This document shows positions 37,059 through 45,352 of a stretch of 64,000 nt of DNA, one piece after another; within the stretch, counting starts at the first letter, position 1; each line of letters opens with the position of its first letter. Source of the DNA: JAVJSD01 sp040219575 (GTDB taxonomy: Bacteria; Planctomycetota; Planctomycetia; Pirellulales; Pirellulaceae). The stretch covers positions 1 to 64,000 of the forward strand of contig JAVJSD010000104.1 of NCBI GenBank assembly GCA_040219575.1, written 5' to 3'. The position numbers and the translations under genes were made by a program. The notes under the pieces are model-generated. The model was not told the DNA's origin. It worked only from the letters and a program-made list of their open reading frames with translations, and ran no database searches.

Positions 37059-38471
37059 ATGAATCCAATCATCAATCGACGCGAATTGCTTTCTCGTTCC
37101 GCGTTGGGGCTGGGCTCCCTGGCGCTGGCCGGTGTGTTGGACGATGATCGCGGTTCGGCCGTCGCCGCAGCGCCCAGCGCCAGCGGACCGCTCGACGCCC
37201 GGCCGCCGCACTTTCCGGCCCGGGCCAAACGCGTCATTCACTTTTTCCTCAACGGCGGCCCCTCGCACGTCGACACGTTCGACCCCAAACCGGCGCTGGC
37301 CAAGCACGCCGGCAAGCCGCTGGCCAACACGCTGACCACCGAACGCAAGACCGGGGCGGCCTTTCCTTCTCCCTTCAAGTTCCGGCGCTATGGCGAGTCC
37401 GGCATTGAGGTCAGCGATCTGTTCGCCCGCACGGCGCGGCACGTCGACGAGATCGCCGTGATCCGCTCGATGTACGCGCAAGTTCCCAACCACGAGCCGT
37501 CGCTGATGTTGATGAACTGCGGCGACTCGGTGCAGACGCGGCCCAGCATGGGTTCGTGGCTGCTGTACGGCTTGGGGACGGAAAACCACAATCTGCCCGG
37601 CTTCATCGCCATGTGTCCCGGGGGACTGCCAATCAAAGACAACGAGAACTGGCAGTCGGCGTTTCTGCCCGGCGCCTTTCAGGGCACGTACATCGATTCG
37701 CAGCACCGCGAGTTTCGCAAGCTGATCGAGAACGTCGAGCACCAGCAGGTCTCGACCGCCGATCAACGACGGCAATTGGACCTGCTGCAGCGCTGGAACG
37801 AACGGCATCGGCAAACGCGGGCCGACGACCGGCTCCAGGCCCGCATTCAGTCGTACGAACTGGCGTTCCGCATGCAGCACGAGGCGCGCGAGGCGTTCGA
37901 CATCGCCAGCGAACCGCGGCACATTCAGGAGTTGTACGGCGCGGGCGTGCACGGCCGGCAGACGTTGATCGCCCGACGGTTGGTGGAGCGCGGCGTCCGG
38001 TTCGTGCAACTCTGGCACGGAGCGGGACAGCCGTGGGACAACCACGACAACATCAAGGACAAGCACGGCAAACTCGCCGGCGAACTCGATCAGCCGATCG
38101 CCGCGCTGCTCACCGATCTCAAGCAGCGCGGCATGCTGGAAGACACGCTCGTGCTGTGGGGCGGGGAATTCGGCCGCACGCCGACCGTGGAATTGGGCGC
38201 CGGCGGCGATCCGAAGCAGGGCCGCGACCACAACCATTGGGGCTTCAGCGTCTGGTTGGCCGGGGGCGGCGTCAAGGGAGGAACCGTTTACGGGGCGACC
38301 GACGAGTTCGGCTTCCGCGCCGAGCAGAATCGCACCAGCGTCCACGACCTGCACGCCACGATGCTGCATTGCCTCGGCCTCGACCACGAGCGGCTCACCT
38401 ACCGCTACGGCGGCCGCGACTTCCGCCTGACCGACGTCCACGGCCGCGTGATCAACGAAATCCTGGCCTAG
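37059..38471 (+). CDS. DUF1501 protein
   Basis: A 470-residue DUF1501 family protein. The N-terminus (NRRELLSRSALGLGSLALAG) has a twin-arginine-like pair and hydrophobic stretch suggesting export. Blocks: FLNGGPSHVDTFDPKPALAKHAGKPL, NHEPSLMLMNCGDSVQTRPSMGSW, GVRFVQLWHGAGQPWDNHDN and GRTPTVELGAGGDPKQGRDHNHWGFS, matching the family's conserved metal-site segments. The start ATG 37059 has GGAGAG upstream. It is the second half of a DUF1549/1553-DUF1501 pair. A hairpin of the GCCGCTGGGT family follows. Confidence 0.9.
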   Translation: MNPIINRRELLSRSALGLGSLALAGVLDDDRGSAVAAAPSASGPLDARPPHFPARAKRVIHFFLNGGPSHVDTFDPKPALAKHAGKPLANTLTTERKTGAAFPSPFKFRRYGESGIEVSDLFARTARHVDEIAVIRSMYAQVPNHEPSLMLMNCGDSVQTRPSMGSWLLYGLGTENHNLPGFIAMCPGGLPIKDNENWQSAFLPGAFQGTYIDSQHREFRKLIENVEHQQVSTADQRRQLDLLQRWNERHRQTRADDRLQARIQSYELAFRMQHEAREAFDIASEPRHIQELYGAGVHGRQTLIARRLVERGVRFVQLWHGAGQPWDNHDNIKDKHGKLAGELDQPIAALLTDLKQRGMLEDTLVLWGGEFGRTPTVELGAGGDPKQGRDHNHWGFSVWLAGGGVKGGTVYGATDEFGFRAEQNRTSVHDLHATMLHCLGLDHERLTYRYGGRDFRLTDVHGRVINEILA

Positions 38472-38485
38472 CGAGCGCCCCGCGC

Positions 38486-38504
38486 CGCTGGGTTTACCCC
38501 AGCG
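38486..38504 (+). repeat. Hairpin CGCTGGG/CCCAGCG after DUF1501
   Basis: Lies 14 nt after the stop of the second DUF1501 gene. Same family as 23700-23724, which follows the other DUF1501 gene. No T-tract; may be a 3' stabiliser or a mobile palindrome with a preferred site. Confidence 0.6.
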
Positions 38505-38549
38505 CTGCACTACGCACCAGACCCAGCGACCGTTAGGGTTCGCCGATCG

Positions 38550-39077
38550 CTAGGACTCGCTTCGTTCGACGCCGCGGAGCAACTCCCCGCGTTTGGCCTG
38601 CTTTTGCTGAAGGTCTTCCACCTGCGAGATCAAGTCGCCCGCCTGTTTGGCGCCTTCCTCCGGCTTTCCGCCCAACTCCTGCAGGTGATTGGCGAACCGA
38701 TCGATCTCCTCCATCAACTTGGCGTCGAGCTGGTAGACGTCGTCGAGCATCTCCTCGTCGACGCGGACGAAATCGAAGAAGCCGCTGTAGCCGTTCACCG
38801 AACCAAGAATCGAGGAGGTCAGATGATCGAGCTTGGATCGGACGCGCTCGAACTGCGGCAGGGCGTCGATCTGCCCCGCGTCCACCAGGCCCCGCATCAG
38901 GTTGTCGAGGCCGGTTTTCCCTTGCCGCAATCGGCCCGCCATCCACTCCCGCGCCAGACTGTCGCTTTCGCGGCGGAATTCCTTCTCCAGGTAGCCGCGA
39001 AAGCCGGGGATATACCGCAGGACGGTCTCGACCCAGTTGCGCTGGTCCATATGTCGCGAGGGATCGGGCAACGACAT
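38550..39077 (-). CDS. Hypothetical helical/coiled-coil protein
   Basis: A 175-residue charged, helical protein with no signal or membrane segment. Near the N-terminus it has RYIPGFRGYLEKEFRRESDSLAREWMAGRL; later there is DEEMLDDVYQLDAKLMEEIDRFANHLQELG and a C-terminal LISQVEDLQQKQAKRGELLRGVE heptad pattern typical of a coiled coil. The start at 39077 has AGGGAG upstream. I recognise the PGFRGYLEKEFRRE block as a recurrent bacterial pattern but cannot name the family with certainty. Divergent from the flippase-like gene. Confidence 0.65.
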   Translation of the reverse strand: MSLPDPSRHMDQRNWVETVLRYIPGFRGYLEKEFRRESDSLAREWMAGRLRQGKTGLDNLMRGLVDAGQIDALPQFERVRSKLDHLTSSILGSVNGYSGFFDFVRVDEEMLDDVYQLDAKLMEEIDRFANHLQELGGKPEEGAKQAGDLISQVEDLQQKQAKRGELLRGVERSES

Positions 39078-39393
39078 CGTCGGGCTCCCTGGAGTGCGTG
39101 ATGAAGTGGAATCGGCGAGAAGTGCTATCGGCCGCTCGTTGTCCACCATCGTAACGCAAAACGGCGTCCGGGGGGAACTTCGTCGCCGGGGGCGAAATCT
39201 TGGAGAGTCTCTTCCTATCGACGCGCGACAACAGGGGCTGACCATCTCGCCGAACCTGTCGTCGCTGCTTGACGATGCGCCGTTTGTGAACAAGATAGCG
39301 GCAGTCGATCGATATGTCGGATCGCAGTTTCGCCGTCGCACGGTCGATACGAACCGGCTCCCAACTGGAAAACAACACCAACGCGACCCGCCC
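39078..39393. other. Divergent intergenic region
   Basis: Upstream region of the divergent hypothetical and flippase-like genes. The flippase frame stays open through it, but the translation there is not membrane-like and no better ribosome-binding site was found. Nothing else is recognisable. Confidence 0.4.
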
Positions 39394-40368
39394 GTGCAAG
39401 AAGCGTCCGCCAACCGTCGATTTCGCCTGCCGGGATGGGTCAAGCCGGCGATTCGCCTCGGCGTCTTCGTGGTGGTGGCGGCCGGGGTGGGACACGCGGC
39501 GTGGAAAGCGTACGGCGACATTCAGCGGCAGCAGTTTTCGTTCTGGGAGGTCGACCCCCGTTGGCTTGTCGCGGCGGGGGCGATCTATCTCGTCGGACTG
39601 GCGCCCTCCTGGTTGTACTGGCATCTCGTGGTCCGCTCGTTGGGGCAGCAGCCAACGTACTGGGAGACGCTGCGCGGCTATTACATCAGCCATCTGGGAA
39701 AGTACGTGCCGGGCAAGGCGATGGTGGTGGTGCTGCGCGCCGGCATGGTCGCCGGTCCGCGGACAAGCGGCGCCGTCGCCGCGGCGGCGGTGTTCGTCGA
39801 GACGCTGACGATGATGGCCGTCGGGGCGGCGATCGCGGCCGGCCTGCTCCCGTTGCTGTACCACGAGCAGACGTGGCTGCTGCCGCTGGCGCTGGTGCTG
39901 TGCCTTTGCGCCGCCGTCCCCACGATTCCCGCCGTGTTCCGCTTTTGTGTGCGCATGATGCGGCTCGACCGCATGCGGCCCGAGATCGGCTCGGCCGTCG
40001 AACACCTCAACCTGCGGCTGATGCTTGTCGGTTGGGGGATGATGGCGGCGCTGTGGCTGCTGTTGGGACTGAGCCTGCTGGCCACGATCGCTTCGATGCC
40101 GGGCGTCGCGCTCACCACGGCGGAAGCGCCGCACGCCCTGGCGCTGGCCGTCTGCTGCGTCGCGCTCGCCACGGTGGCCGGATTCTTGTCGATGCTGCCG
40201 GGCGGCATCGCGGTGCGGGAGTTGGTGGTCATTTCGCTCTTGGCGCCGGTCTACGGCGAGGTCGTGGCGGTGGTCTCGGCCATTTTGCTGAGAATGGTTT
40301 GGTTGCTGTCGGAGCTGGGAATTTCGACTATCCTGTATTTGGTGGGAAGGCGGGGCGTTGATTCGTAA
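39394..40368 (+). CDS. Flippase-like membrane protein (lysylphosphatidylglycerol synthase TM-region family)
   Basis: A protein of about 324 residues with seven or eight hydrophobic helices. Motifs: GYYISHLGKYVPGKAMVVVLRAGMV (the conserved SHLGKYVPGK block of the LPG synthase TM/UPF0104 family) and a C-terminal LPGGIAVRELVVISLLAPVYG. Members are thought to flip or transport lipid-linked intermediates, or act with glycosyltransferases. The start is uncertain; a GTG at 39394 is used because it directly precedes RRFRLPGWVKPAIRLGVFVVV. Downstream genes (GT2 and a membrane glycosyltransferase-like protein) point to lipid-linked sugar work. Confidence 0.8.
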   Translation: MQEASANRRFRLPGWVKPAIRLGVFVVVAAGVGHAAWKAYGDIQRQQFSFWEVDPRWLVAAGAIYLVGLAPSWLYWHLVVRSLGQQPTYWETLRGYYISHLGKYVPGKAMVVVLRAGMVAGPRTSGAVAAAAVFVETLTMMAVGAAIAAGLLPLLYHEQTWLLPLALVLCLCAAVPTIPAVFRFCVRMMRLDRMRPEIGSAVEHLNLRLMLVGWGMMAALWLLLGLSLLATIASMPGVALTTAEAPHALALAVCCVALATVAGFLSMLPGGIAVRELVVISLLAPVYGEVVAVVSAILLRMVWLLSELGISTILYLVGRRGVDS

Positions 40369-40475
40369 TTTCCCCCTCGCCCCGCCTGCGTTTTCCCCCA
40401 AGTGAACGATCGCGCGTCGTTCGTCCACCGGCCGCGACGCCGGCTCGCACCACTCGCCCACTGGTCCGCCGCCTG

Positions 40476-41615
40476 ATGCTTTCCACCGTCATTCCCGTTT
40501 ACAACGAGGCTGAAAGCCTGACGGAGTTGCACGCCGAACTCGTCAAGGTGGCGAGCGAGCAGGGCTACGATTTGGAGATTGTGCTGGTCGACGACGGATC
40601 GACCGACGAATCGTGGCGGACGATCTGCGATCTGGCCGAGCGCGATCCGCGCGTGCGGGGCATCCGCTTTCGCCGCAATTTCGGCAAGGCGGCCGCATTG
40701 AGCGCCGGTTTCGACGCCGCCCGGGGCGAACTGGTGATGACGCTCGACGCCGACCTGCAGGACGATCCGCAGGAGATCCCGCGTTTCCTGGAGGCGATGG
40801 AGAACGACCTCGACGTCGTCAGCGGTTGGAAGAAGGTCCGCCACGATCCGTGGCATAAGGTCTATCCCTCGCGCGTCTTCAACTGGCTGGTCGGGGCGCT
40901 CACGAAGGTGCGGCTGCACGATCACAATTGCGGCTTCAAATGCTACCGCCGGGAAATCTTCGAGGAGGTGCGGCTGTACGGCGAGTTGCATCGCTTTGTC
41001 CCCGTGCTGGCCGCCGCCCGCGGTTGGAAAGTGGGCGAGGTGGTCGTCAATCACCGGGCCCGCAAGCACGGCAGTTCGAAGTACGGCATGCGCCGATTCG
41101 TAAAGGGTTTCCTCGACCTGCTGACGGTCTACTTCCTGACCGGTTTCGAACAACGGCCGCAACACCTGCTCGGATCGGTGGGCATCCTGTCGTTCTTCTT
41201 TGGACTGCTCGGGCTCATGTACCTGGCCTGCTATTGGGTCGTGAAACATTCGCTGGGTCTCAGCGATTGGCCGCCGCTGCACGAGCGACCGGCGATGATC
41301 TATTCGATGGGCGCCTTGCTGCTCGGCGCGCAGTTCATGTCGATCGGTTTTCTGGCGGAGTTGATGACCGCCTACTACGGTCGCACGACGGTCATGTATT
41401 CGATCAAGGATCACACGGGCGGCGAACCCGAAAGCCGCACGTCGGCCGGCGCCGACGGCCCCGCCTCTCCCGCCGGCGCCGCGCCGGACAAATCGAACGG
41501 CGGCGAATCGAACGGCGGCGTGTCGAATGGCGATAATTCCGGCGCCCAGTCCGACTCCGGAACCGAAGGCGGTCGCGATTCCCATGAACCTGCGTCCTCC
41601 ACGACCGCCTCATGA
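40476..41615 (+). CDS. GT2 glycosyltransferase with two C-terminal TM helices (DPM1/ArnC-like)
   Basis: A 379-residue GT-A enzyme. It opens STVIPVYNEAESL, then LVDDGSTDESW, FRRNFGKAAALSAGF and the DxD-type LDADLQDDPQEIP, all matching polyprenyl-phosphate glycosyltransferases. RKHGSSKYGMRRFVKGFLDL is the conserved amphipathic block before two transmembrane helices (~residues 230-300). The end (~residues 309-379) is low complexity with GGESNGGVSNGD repeats. It likely makes a polyprenyl-phosphate sugar for the downstream membrane protein, with which it overlaps by 4 nt (ATGA). Confidence 0.9.
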   Translation: MLSTVIPVYNEAESLTELHAELVKVASEQGYDLEIVLVDDGSTDESWRTICDLAERDPRVRGIRFRRNFGKAAALSAGFDAARGELVMTLDADLQDDPQEIPRFLEAMENDLDVVSGWKKVRHDPWHKVYPSRVFNWLVGALTKVRLHDHNCGFKCYRREIFEEVRLYGELHRFVPVLAAARGWKVGEVVVNHRARKHGSSKYGMRRFVKGFLDLLTVYFLTGFEQRPQHLLGSVGILSFFFGLLGLMYLACYWVVKHSLGLSDWPPLHERPAMIYSMGALLLGAQFMSIGFLAELMTAYYGRTTVMYSIKDHTGGEPESRTSAGADGPASPAGAAPDKSNGGESNGGVSNGDNSGAQSDSGTEGGRDSHEPASSTTAS

Positions 41616-43240
41616 CCGAGCCGTACGACTACGCACGAGGCCGGTTGCGTTGGGCGGCTTACTGGCTGCTGATCCTGACGTCGACCGGGGCGATGACCGG
41701 TCGCGTGCTGAGCGTCACCGCGCCCGACGGCCGCACGCCGTTCCTGTCGGCCAACGATCGCAGTCGCTGGTGCACGATCCGCTCGCTGGTCGATGCAGGT
41801 GCGTTCGAGATCGACGACGTGATCGTCAAGGATCCGGCGGCGGTCAACTTCGATCGCCGCTTCGACAAGTCGTGGCACTCGATCGACCTGGTGCGTCACC
41901 GCGGCCGCGACGGCCGCGAACACTACTATTCCAGCAAGCCGACGCTGCTGCCGATCTTGATGGCCGCGCCGTATTGGTTGCTCAACCGCCTGGCCGGCGT
42001 CAGCGTGGCGGAGAATCCGTTCTACGTCGGCCGCGTGACGCTGCTGGTCGTCAACGTGCTGCCGCTGCTGCTGAGCTTTCTCCTCTTCGCCAACCTGGTG
42101 GAGCGCTACGGGACGACCGACTGGGGGCGGATGTTCACGGTCGCCTGCGCCACCTGGGGAACCTACCTGACGACGTACGCCGTCACGCTCAACAACCATC
42201 TGCCCGCCGCCATCAGCGTGCTGGTTGCGATCTATGCGGCGCTGGCCGTCTGGCGCGAGCGCGACCTGGCCTGGTACTGGTTCGCCCTGGCCGGTTTCTG
42301 TTCCGCCTTCGCGGCGGCCAACGAATTGCCCGCGCTGTCGCTGACCGCGGCCGTGGCCGTAGCGCTGGCCATCCGCTCGCCGCTGCGGACCGCGCTGCTG
42401 TTCGTCCCGGCCGCCGCGCTGGTCGCCGTGGCGTTCTTCGGCGCCAACTACTGGGCGCACGAGAGCCTGATTCCCCCCTACGCGCATCGCGGCAAGGACG
42501 GACCGCGCATCGCCGAGATCGACGGCGACTTCACATCGTCCCTCGACAAGGGCGCCGTTCCCGAATCCCTCCGCGACGACCTCGCCCAACAGACGGAAAT
42601 CGAACTCGGCCCCGACACCATCGCCATCGCCAAAGGGGATCGGCGCTGGACGCTGTGGGACGAACAGGGCCAACACCGCCTGGCCGTGGTCCAACGAGTA
42701 GCGGCGCTGGACGTGCACGCCTGGGACGACTGGTACGACTACGAGTACAGCTACTGGACCGATGAAAACAAGCAGGGCGTCGATTTGGGGGAAGCGTCGC
42801 GACTGTACTACGCCTTCCACACCACCTTGGGTCACCATGGCGTTGTCTCGCTGACGCCGATCTGGCTGCTGTCCCTCGTGGGGCTCGTGCTGATGTTCAC
42901 CCGCCGCGAGTTGAAGTTTCGCGGCTACGCGCTGTTGGTGCTGTCGTTGACGCTGGTCGTATTGGCGTTTTACATCGCGCGGCCGCTGGCCGACCGCAAC
43001 TACGGCGGCGTGACGACCGGCCTGCGGTGGATGTTCTGGTTCGCGCCCCTGTGGTTGATCTGCCTGCTGCCCGCCGCCGACCTCGCCTCGCGGCATCCGC
43101 TGTTTCGAGGGACGGCCCTGCTGCTGCTGACGCTGAGCGTCGTCTCGGCGATGTACGGCGCCGCCAATCCCTGGACGCATCCCTGGCTGTTTGATTACTG
43201 GGTGTACTGCGGGTTGCCTGTGCCGGGTGCCGGGTGGTGA
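41612..43240 (+). CDS. Multi-pass membrane glycosyltransferase-like protein
   Basis: A 542-residue protein with about 10-11 hydrophobic helices. Early blocks: SLVDAGAFEIDDVIVKDP, DKSWHSIDLVRH and HYYSSKPTLLPILMAAPYWLL, then LTTYAVTLNNHLPAAISVLVAIYA. The layout resembles GT-C-fold transferases of the dolichyl-phosphate mannose type, which take sugars from polyprenyl carriers; the catalytic residues cannot be confirmed by eye. ATGA overlap with the GT2 gene supports a joint role. The stop codon (TGA at 43238) is the first three bases of a 7-bp TGAGTGG array that continues to 43307. Confidence 0.75.
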   Translation: MTEPYDYARGRLRWAAYWLLILTSTGAMTGRVLSVTAPDGRTPFLSANDRSRWCTIRSLVDAGAFEIDDVIVKDPAAVNFDRRFDKSWHSIDLVRHRGRDGREHYYSSKPTLLPILMAAPYWLLNRLAGVSVAENPFYVGRVTLLVVNVLPLLLSFLLFANLVERYGTTDWGRMFTVACATWGTYLTTYAVTLNNHLPAAISVLVAIYAALAVWRERDLAWYWFALAGFCSAFAAANELPALSLTAAVAVALAIRSPLRTALLFVPAAALVAVAFFGANYWAHESLIPPYAHRGKDGPRIAEIDGDFTSSLDKGAVPESLRDDLAQQTEIELGPDTIAIAKGDRRWTLWDEQGQHRLAVVQRVAALDVHAWDDWYDYEYSYWTDENKQGVDLGEASRLYYAFHTTLGHHGVVSLTPIWLLSLVGLVLMFTRRELKFRGYALLVLSLTLVVLAFYIARPLADRNYGGVTTGLRWMFWFAPLWLICLLPAADLASRHPLFRGTALLLLTLSVVSAMYGAANPWTHPWLFDYWVYCGLPVPGAGW

Positions 43241-43307
43241 GTGGTGAGTGGTGAGGGGTGAGGGGTGAGTGGTGAGTGGTGAGTGGTGAGTGGTGAGTGG
43301 TGAGTGG
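43238..43307 (+). repeat. 7-bp tandem array beginning at a stop codon (10 units)
   Basis: Ten head-to-tail units of TGAGTGG or TGAGGGG. The TGA of unit 1 is the stop codon of the membrane protein gene. Same unit, orientation relative to the gene, and start position as the 18-unit array at 4613-4741, where the neighbouring gene is unrelated. Read in the gene's direction, it supplies TGA in every frame. Confidence 0.95.
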
Positions 43308-43486
43308 GCGATGCGTTCTTGCTCCAAGCCGACGACTTGTCGTCGCCACGTTTGGGTGAGTAGGTGAGTTGTGGCTGCGTTCTTTCGTGGTTCGCGTTGT
43401 TGGGGCTGGATTCAGTTCTTGTTCCAAGTCCATCGTGCGGCTGCCGGTGTGTAAGATGGGCCGATGGCCGCCGTTTGCATCCCCGC

Positions 43487-43514
43487 CAGGAGTCCGTGAT
43501 CAGGAGTCCGTGAT
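43487..43514 (+). repeat. Exact 14-bp duplication of the ribosome-binding region
   Basis: CAGGAGTCCGTGAT occurs twice in tandem (43487-43500 and 43501-43514). The second copy supplies AGGAG and runs into the ATG of the CE1 esterase gene at 43513. The first copy offers a second AGGAG 14 nt further away. Confidence 0.9.
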
Positions 43515-44646
43515 GAAGCATTTGCCGCGAACCGTCCTCTTCGTATTTGGCGCCGTATTGCTCGTCGGCGAGGCCCACGCGGCCGGGATTTCTCCGGAGG
43601 TTCACCAGGATGGCCGCGTCACCTTTCGCGTGCGGGCCCCCAAGGCCGACAAGGTGCTGTTGCTTGGTGATTGGCTGAAACGGGCCGACGAGCTTCCGAT
43701 GACCAAGGGGGACGACGGCGTCTGGACTTCGACCGCCGGGCCGTTTCCGCCGGGAAATCACATCTACGGATTCGAGATCGACGGAGTGCAGACGCCCGAC
43801 CCGGAGAACGCGTCGGTCAAGCTGCGCGCTTCCCGGTCGGGCTCGTACTTCCATATCCCCGGCGAAGCCCTCTGGGAGCCGCGCGACGTGCCGCACGGGA
43901 ACGTCGACATCAATTTCCACCACTCGAAGACGTTGGGCGACACGCGCTGGTTCTCGGTCTACACCCCGCCGGGCTACGAGAAGCACACGGACAAGAGGTA
44001 CCCCGTGCTCTACCTGCTGCATGGCTCGAACGATACGCCGATCGGTTGGGTGATGATCGGCGCGGCGAACTTCATCATGGACAACCTGATCGCCGACGGG
44101 GACGCGCGGGAATTCATCGTGGTCATGCCGTTCGGGCACGCGGTCCCGCACGGTTCGCCGCCGGAGCTTCAGCGGACCAACAACCAGAAGTTCGAAGCCT
44201 ATTTGCTCGACGATGTACTGCCCCTGGTCGAAAGCAAGTACCGCGTGCTCACCACGCCGCGCGATCGGGCCATTGCGGGGCTGTCGATGGGCGGCGGCCA
44301 GGCGATCGCGATCGGCCTGAACAACCTGGACAGGTTCAGCACGATTGGTTCGTTCAGCGGCGCGGTTCCCTCCGGCGCGCCAGAGCGCATCGGCGAGATT
44401 CTCAGCGACGCCAAGTCGGTCAACGACGCGCTCAACCTCTTCTGGATCGGCTGCGGCCGAGACGACTTTCTCTTGGACCGGAACGTCGCGTTCGCCAAGC
44501 TGCTCAAGGACAAGGGCGTCGACCATGAATTCCACCTGACCGACGGCGTACACAATTACCACGTCTGGCGGCAGTACTTCGCAACGTTGGCCCCCAAGCT
44601 ATTCCGCGAAACAGCCACGCCCGCCCGAAACAGGCCGCGCCCCTAG
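43513..44646 (+). CDS. Secreted CE1-type esterase with N-terminal CBM48-like domain
   Basis: A 377-residue exported enzyme: signal peptide MKHLPRTVLFVFGAVLLVG, then an immunoglobulin-like CBM48-type domain (~residues 25-105: VTFRVRAPKADKVLLLGDW, GPFPPGNHIYGFEIDG) and an alpha/beta hydrolase of the feruloyl/acetyl xylan esterase CE1 type (VYTPPGYEK, YPVLYLLHGSNDTP, catalytic Ser in GLSMGGGQA, His in VHNYHVWRQYF). It should remove ester groups from plant or algal polysaccharides in the periplasm or outside. The ATG at 43513 sits after a duplicated AGGAG region. Confidence 0.88.
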   Translation: MKHLPRTVLFVFGAVLLVGEAHAAGISPEVHQDGRVTFRVRAPKADKVLLLGDWLKRADELPMTKGDDGVWTSTAGPFPPGNHIYGFEIDGVQTPDPENASVKLRASRSGSYFHIPGEALWEPRDVPHGNVDINFHHSKTLGDTRWFSVYTPPGYEKHTDKRYPVLYLLHGSNDTPIGWVMIGAANFIMDNLIADGDAREFIVVMPFGHAVPHGSPPELQRTNNQKFEAYLLDDVLPLVESKYRVLTTPRDRAIAGLSMGGGQAIAIGLNNLDRFSTIGSFSGAVPSGAPERIGEILSDAKSVNDALNLFWIGCGRDDFLLDRNVAFAKLLKDKGVDHEFHLTDGVHNYHVWRQYFATLAPKLFRETATPARNRPRP

Positions 44647-44697
44647 AGCCCCTGAAACCGGAACAACAACGGGACAACTCGGCCACGCAATCTTGAT

Positions 44698-45135
44698 CTA
44701 CTGCGCGGCGATGGGCGGCGAGCTTCTGCTCGTCAACGCGCCGCCGAGGCGGACGCCCAACACCGCCGCCGGCACGTATAGAACGATGTCCGCCGCGGCG
44801 AACCAGGTGGGGGCGGGAAGCATCACCAGCATGGCGATCCCTCCGCACATCCACAGAATCCCCAGGCCGATGGCGGCGAGGTACCACGATCGCATGGCGA
44901 TCAGCCCGCAGACAAAGCCGCTTACGAGGCTGCCGCCCGCATGCGCGACGAGCACCAGGACCAGCGCGCCCGTGGGCAATCCGTGAGCCTCCACGTGGGC
45001 TTTGAGGACGTCGAGATCATTGGGGTCGACGCCTTCCGGCAACGGATACACGGCGTGGGAAACGGTCACCATCGCCATGTTGAACGCGCTGCCGGCGACG
45101 ATGCCCAGGACGACAGCCAGAGTTTTTCGGAGCAT
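44698..45135 (-). CDS. Hypothetical four-helix membrane protein
   Basis: A 145-residue protein with four hydrophobic helices (LAVVLGIVAGSAFNMAMV, VLVLVAHAGGSLVSGFVCGLI, AAIGLGILWMCGGIAMLV and FAAADIVLYVPAAVLGVRL). An N-terminal HAVYPLPEGVDPNDLDVLKAHVEAH loop is likely periplasmic. This pattern occurs as conserved unknown protein in several phyla; I give no family name. No clear operon partner. Confidence 0.7.
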   Translation of the reverse strand: MLRKTLAVVLGIVAGSAFNMAMVTVSHAVYPLPEGVDPNDLDVLKAHVEAHGLPTGALVLVLVAHAGGSLVSGFVCGLIAMRSWYLAAIGLGILWMCGGIAMLVMLPAPTWFAAADIVLYVPAAVLGVRLGGALTSRSSPPIAAQ

Positions 45136-45251
45136 GGTGACTTGATCGCCTCGCGTTCGAGGAAGGAAAGGAAACGTCTCATGCTAACCAACTGACGGGG
45201 CCGCCGTCGGCGCGGGGAAAATCATCGCCAAGACGGCCGATCCGCGACTGG

Positions 45252-45268
45252 CGACGGCGGAGCCGTCG
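45252..45268 (-). repeat. Hairpin of the CGACGGC/GCCGTCG family
   Basis: CGACGGC and GCCGTCG around GGA, next to CGGCTTGG. Same hairpin as at 3083-3099 in inverted orientation and a variant near 43327 (CCGACGACTTGTCGTCG). Confidence 0.55.
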
Positions 45269-45352
45269 GCTTGGGGGCGTGCGTTACGGGCGTCTCTTAC
45301 CGGCGGTCGCCAGAGTCGGGGCCAAGGCGCCAGGCGGCGAGTCATCCGCTGC

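Noticed and set aside
41411..43327. Minus-strand open frame of 638 codons
   Set aside because: Antisense to the GT2 and membrane glycosyltransferase-like genes and opened in part by the heptamer array.
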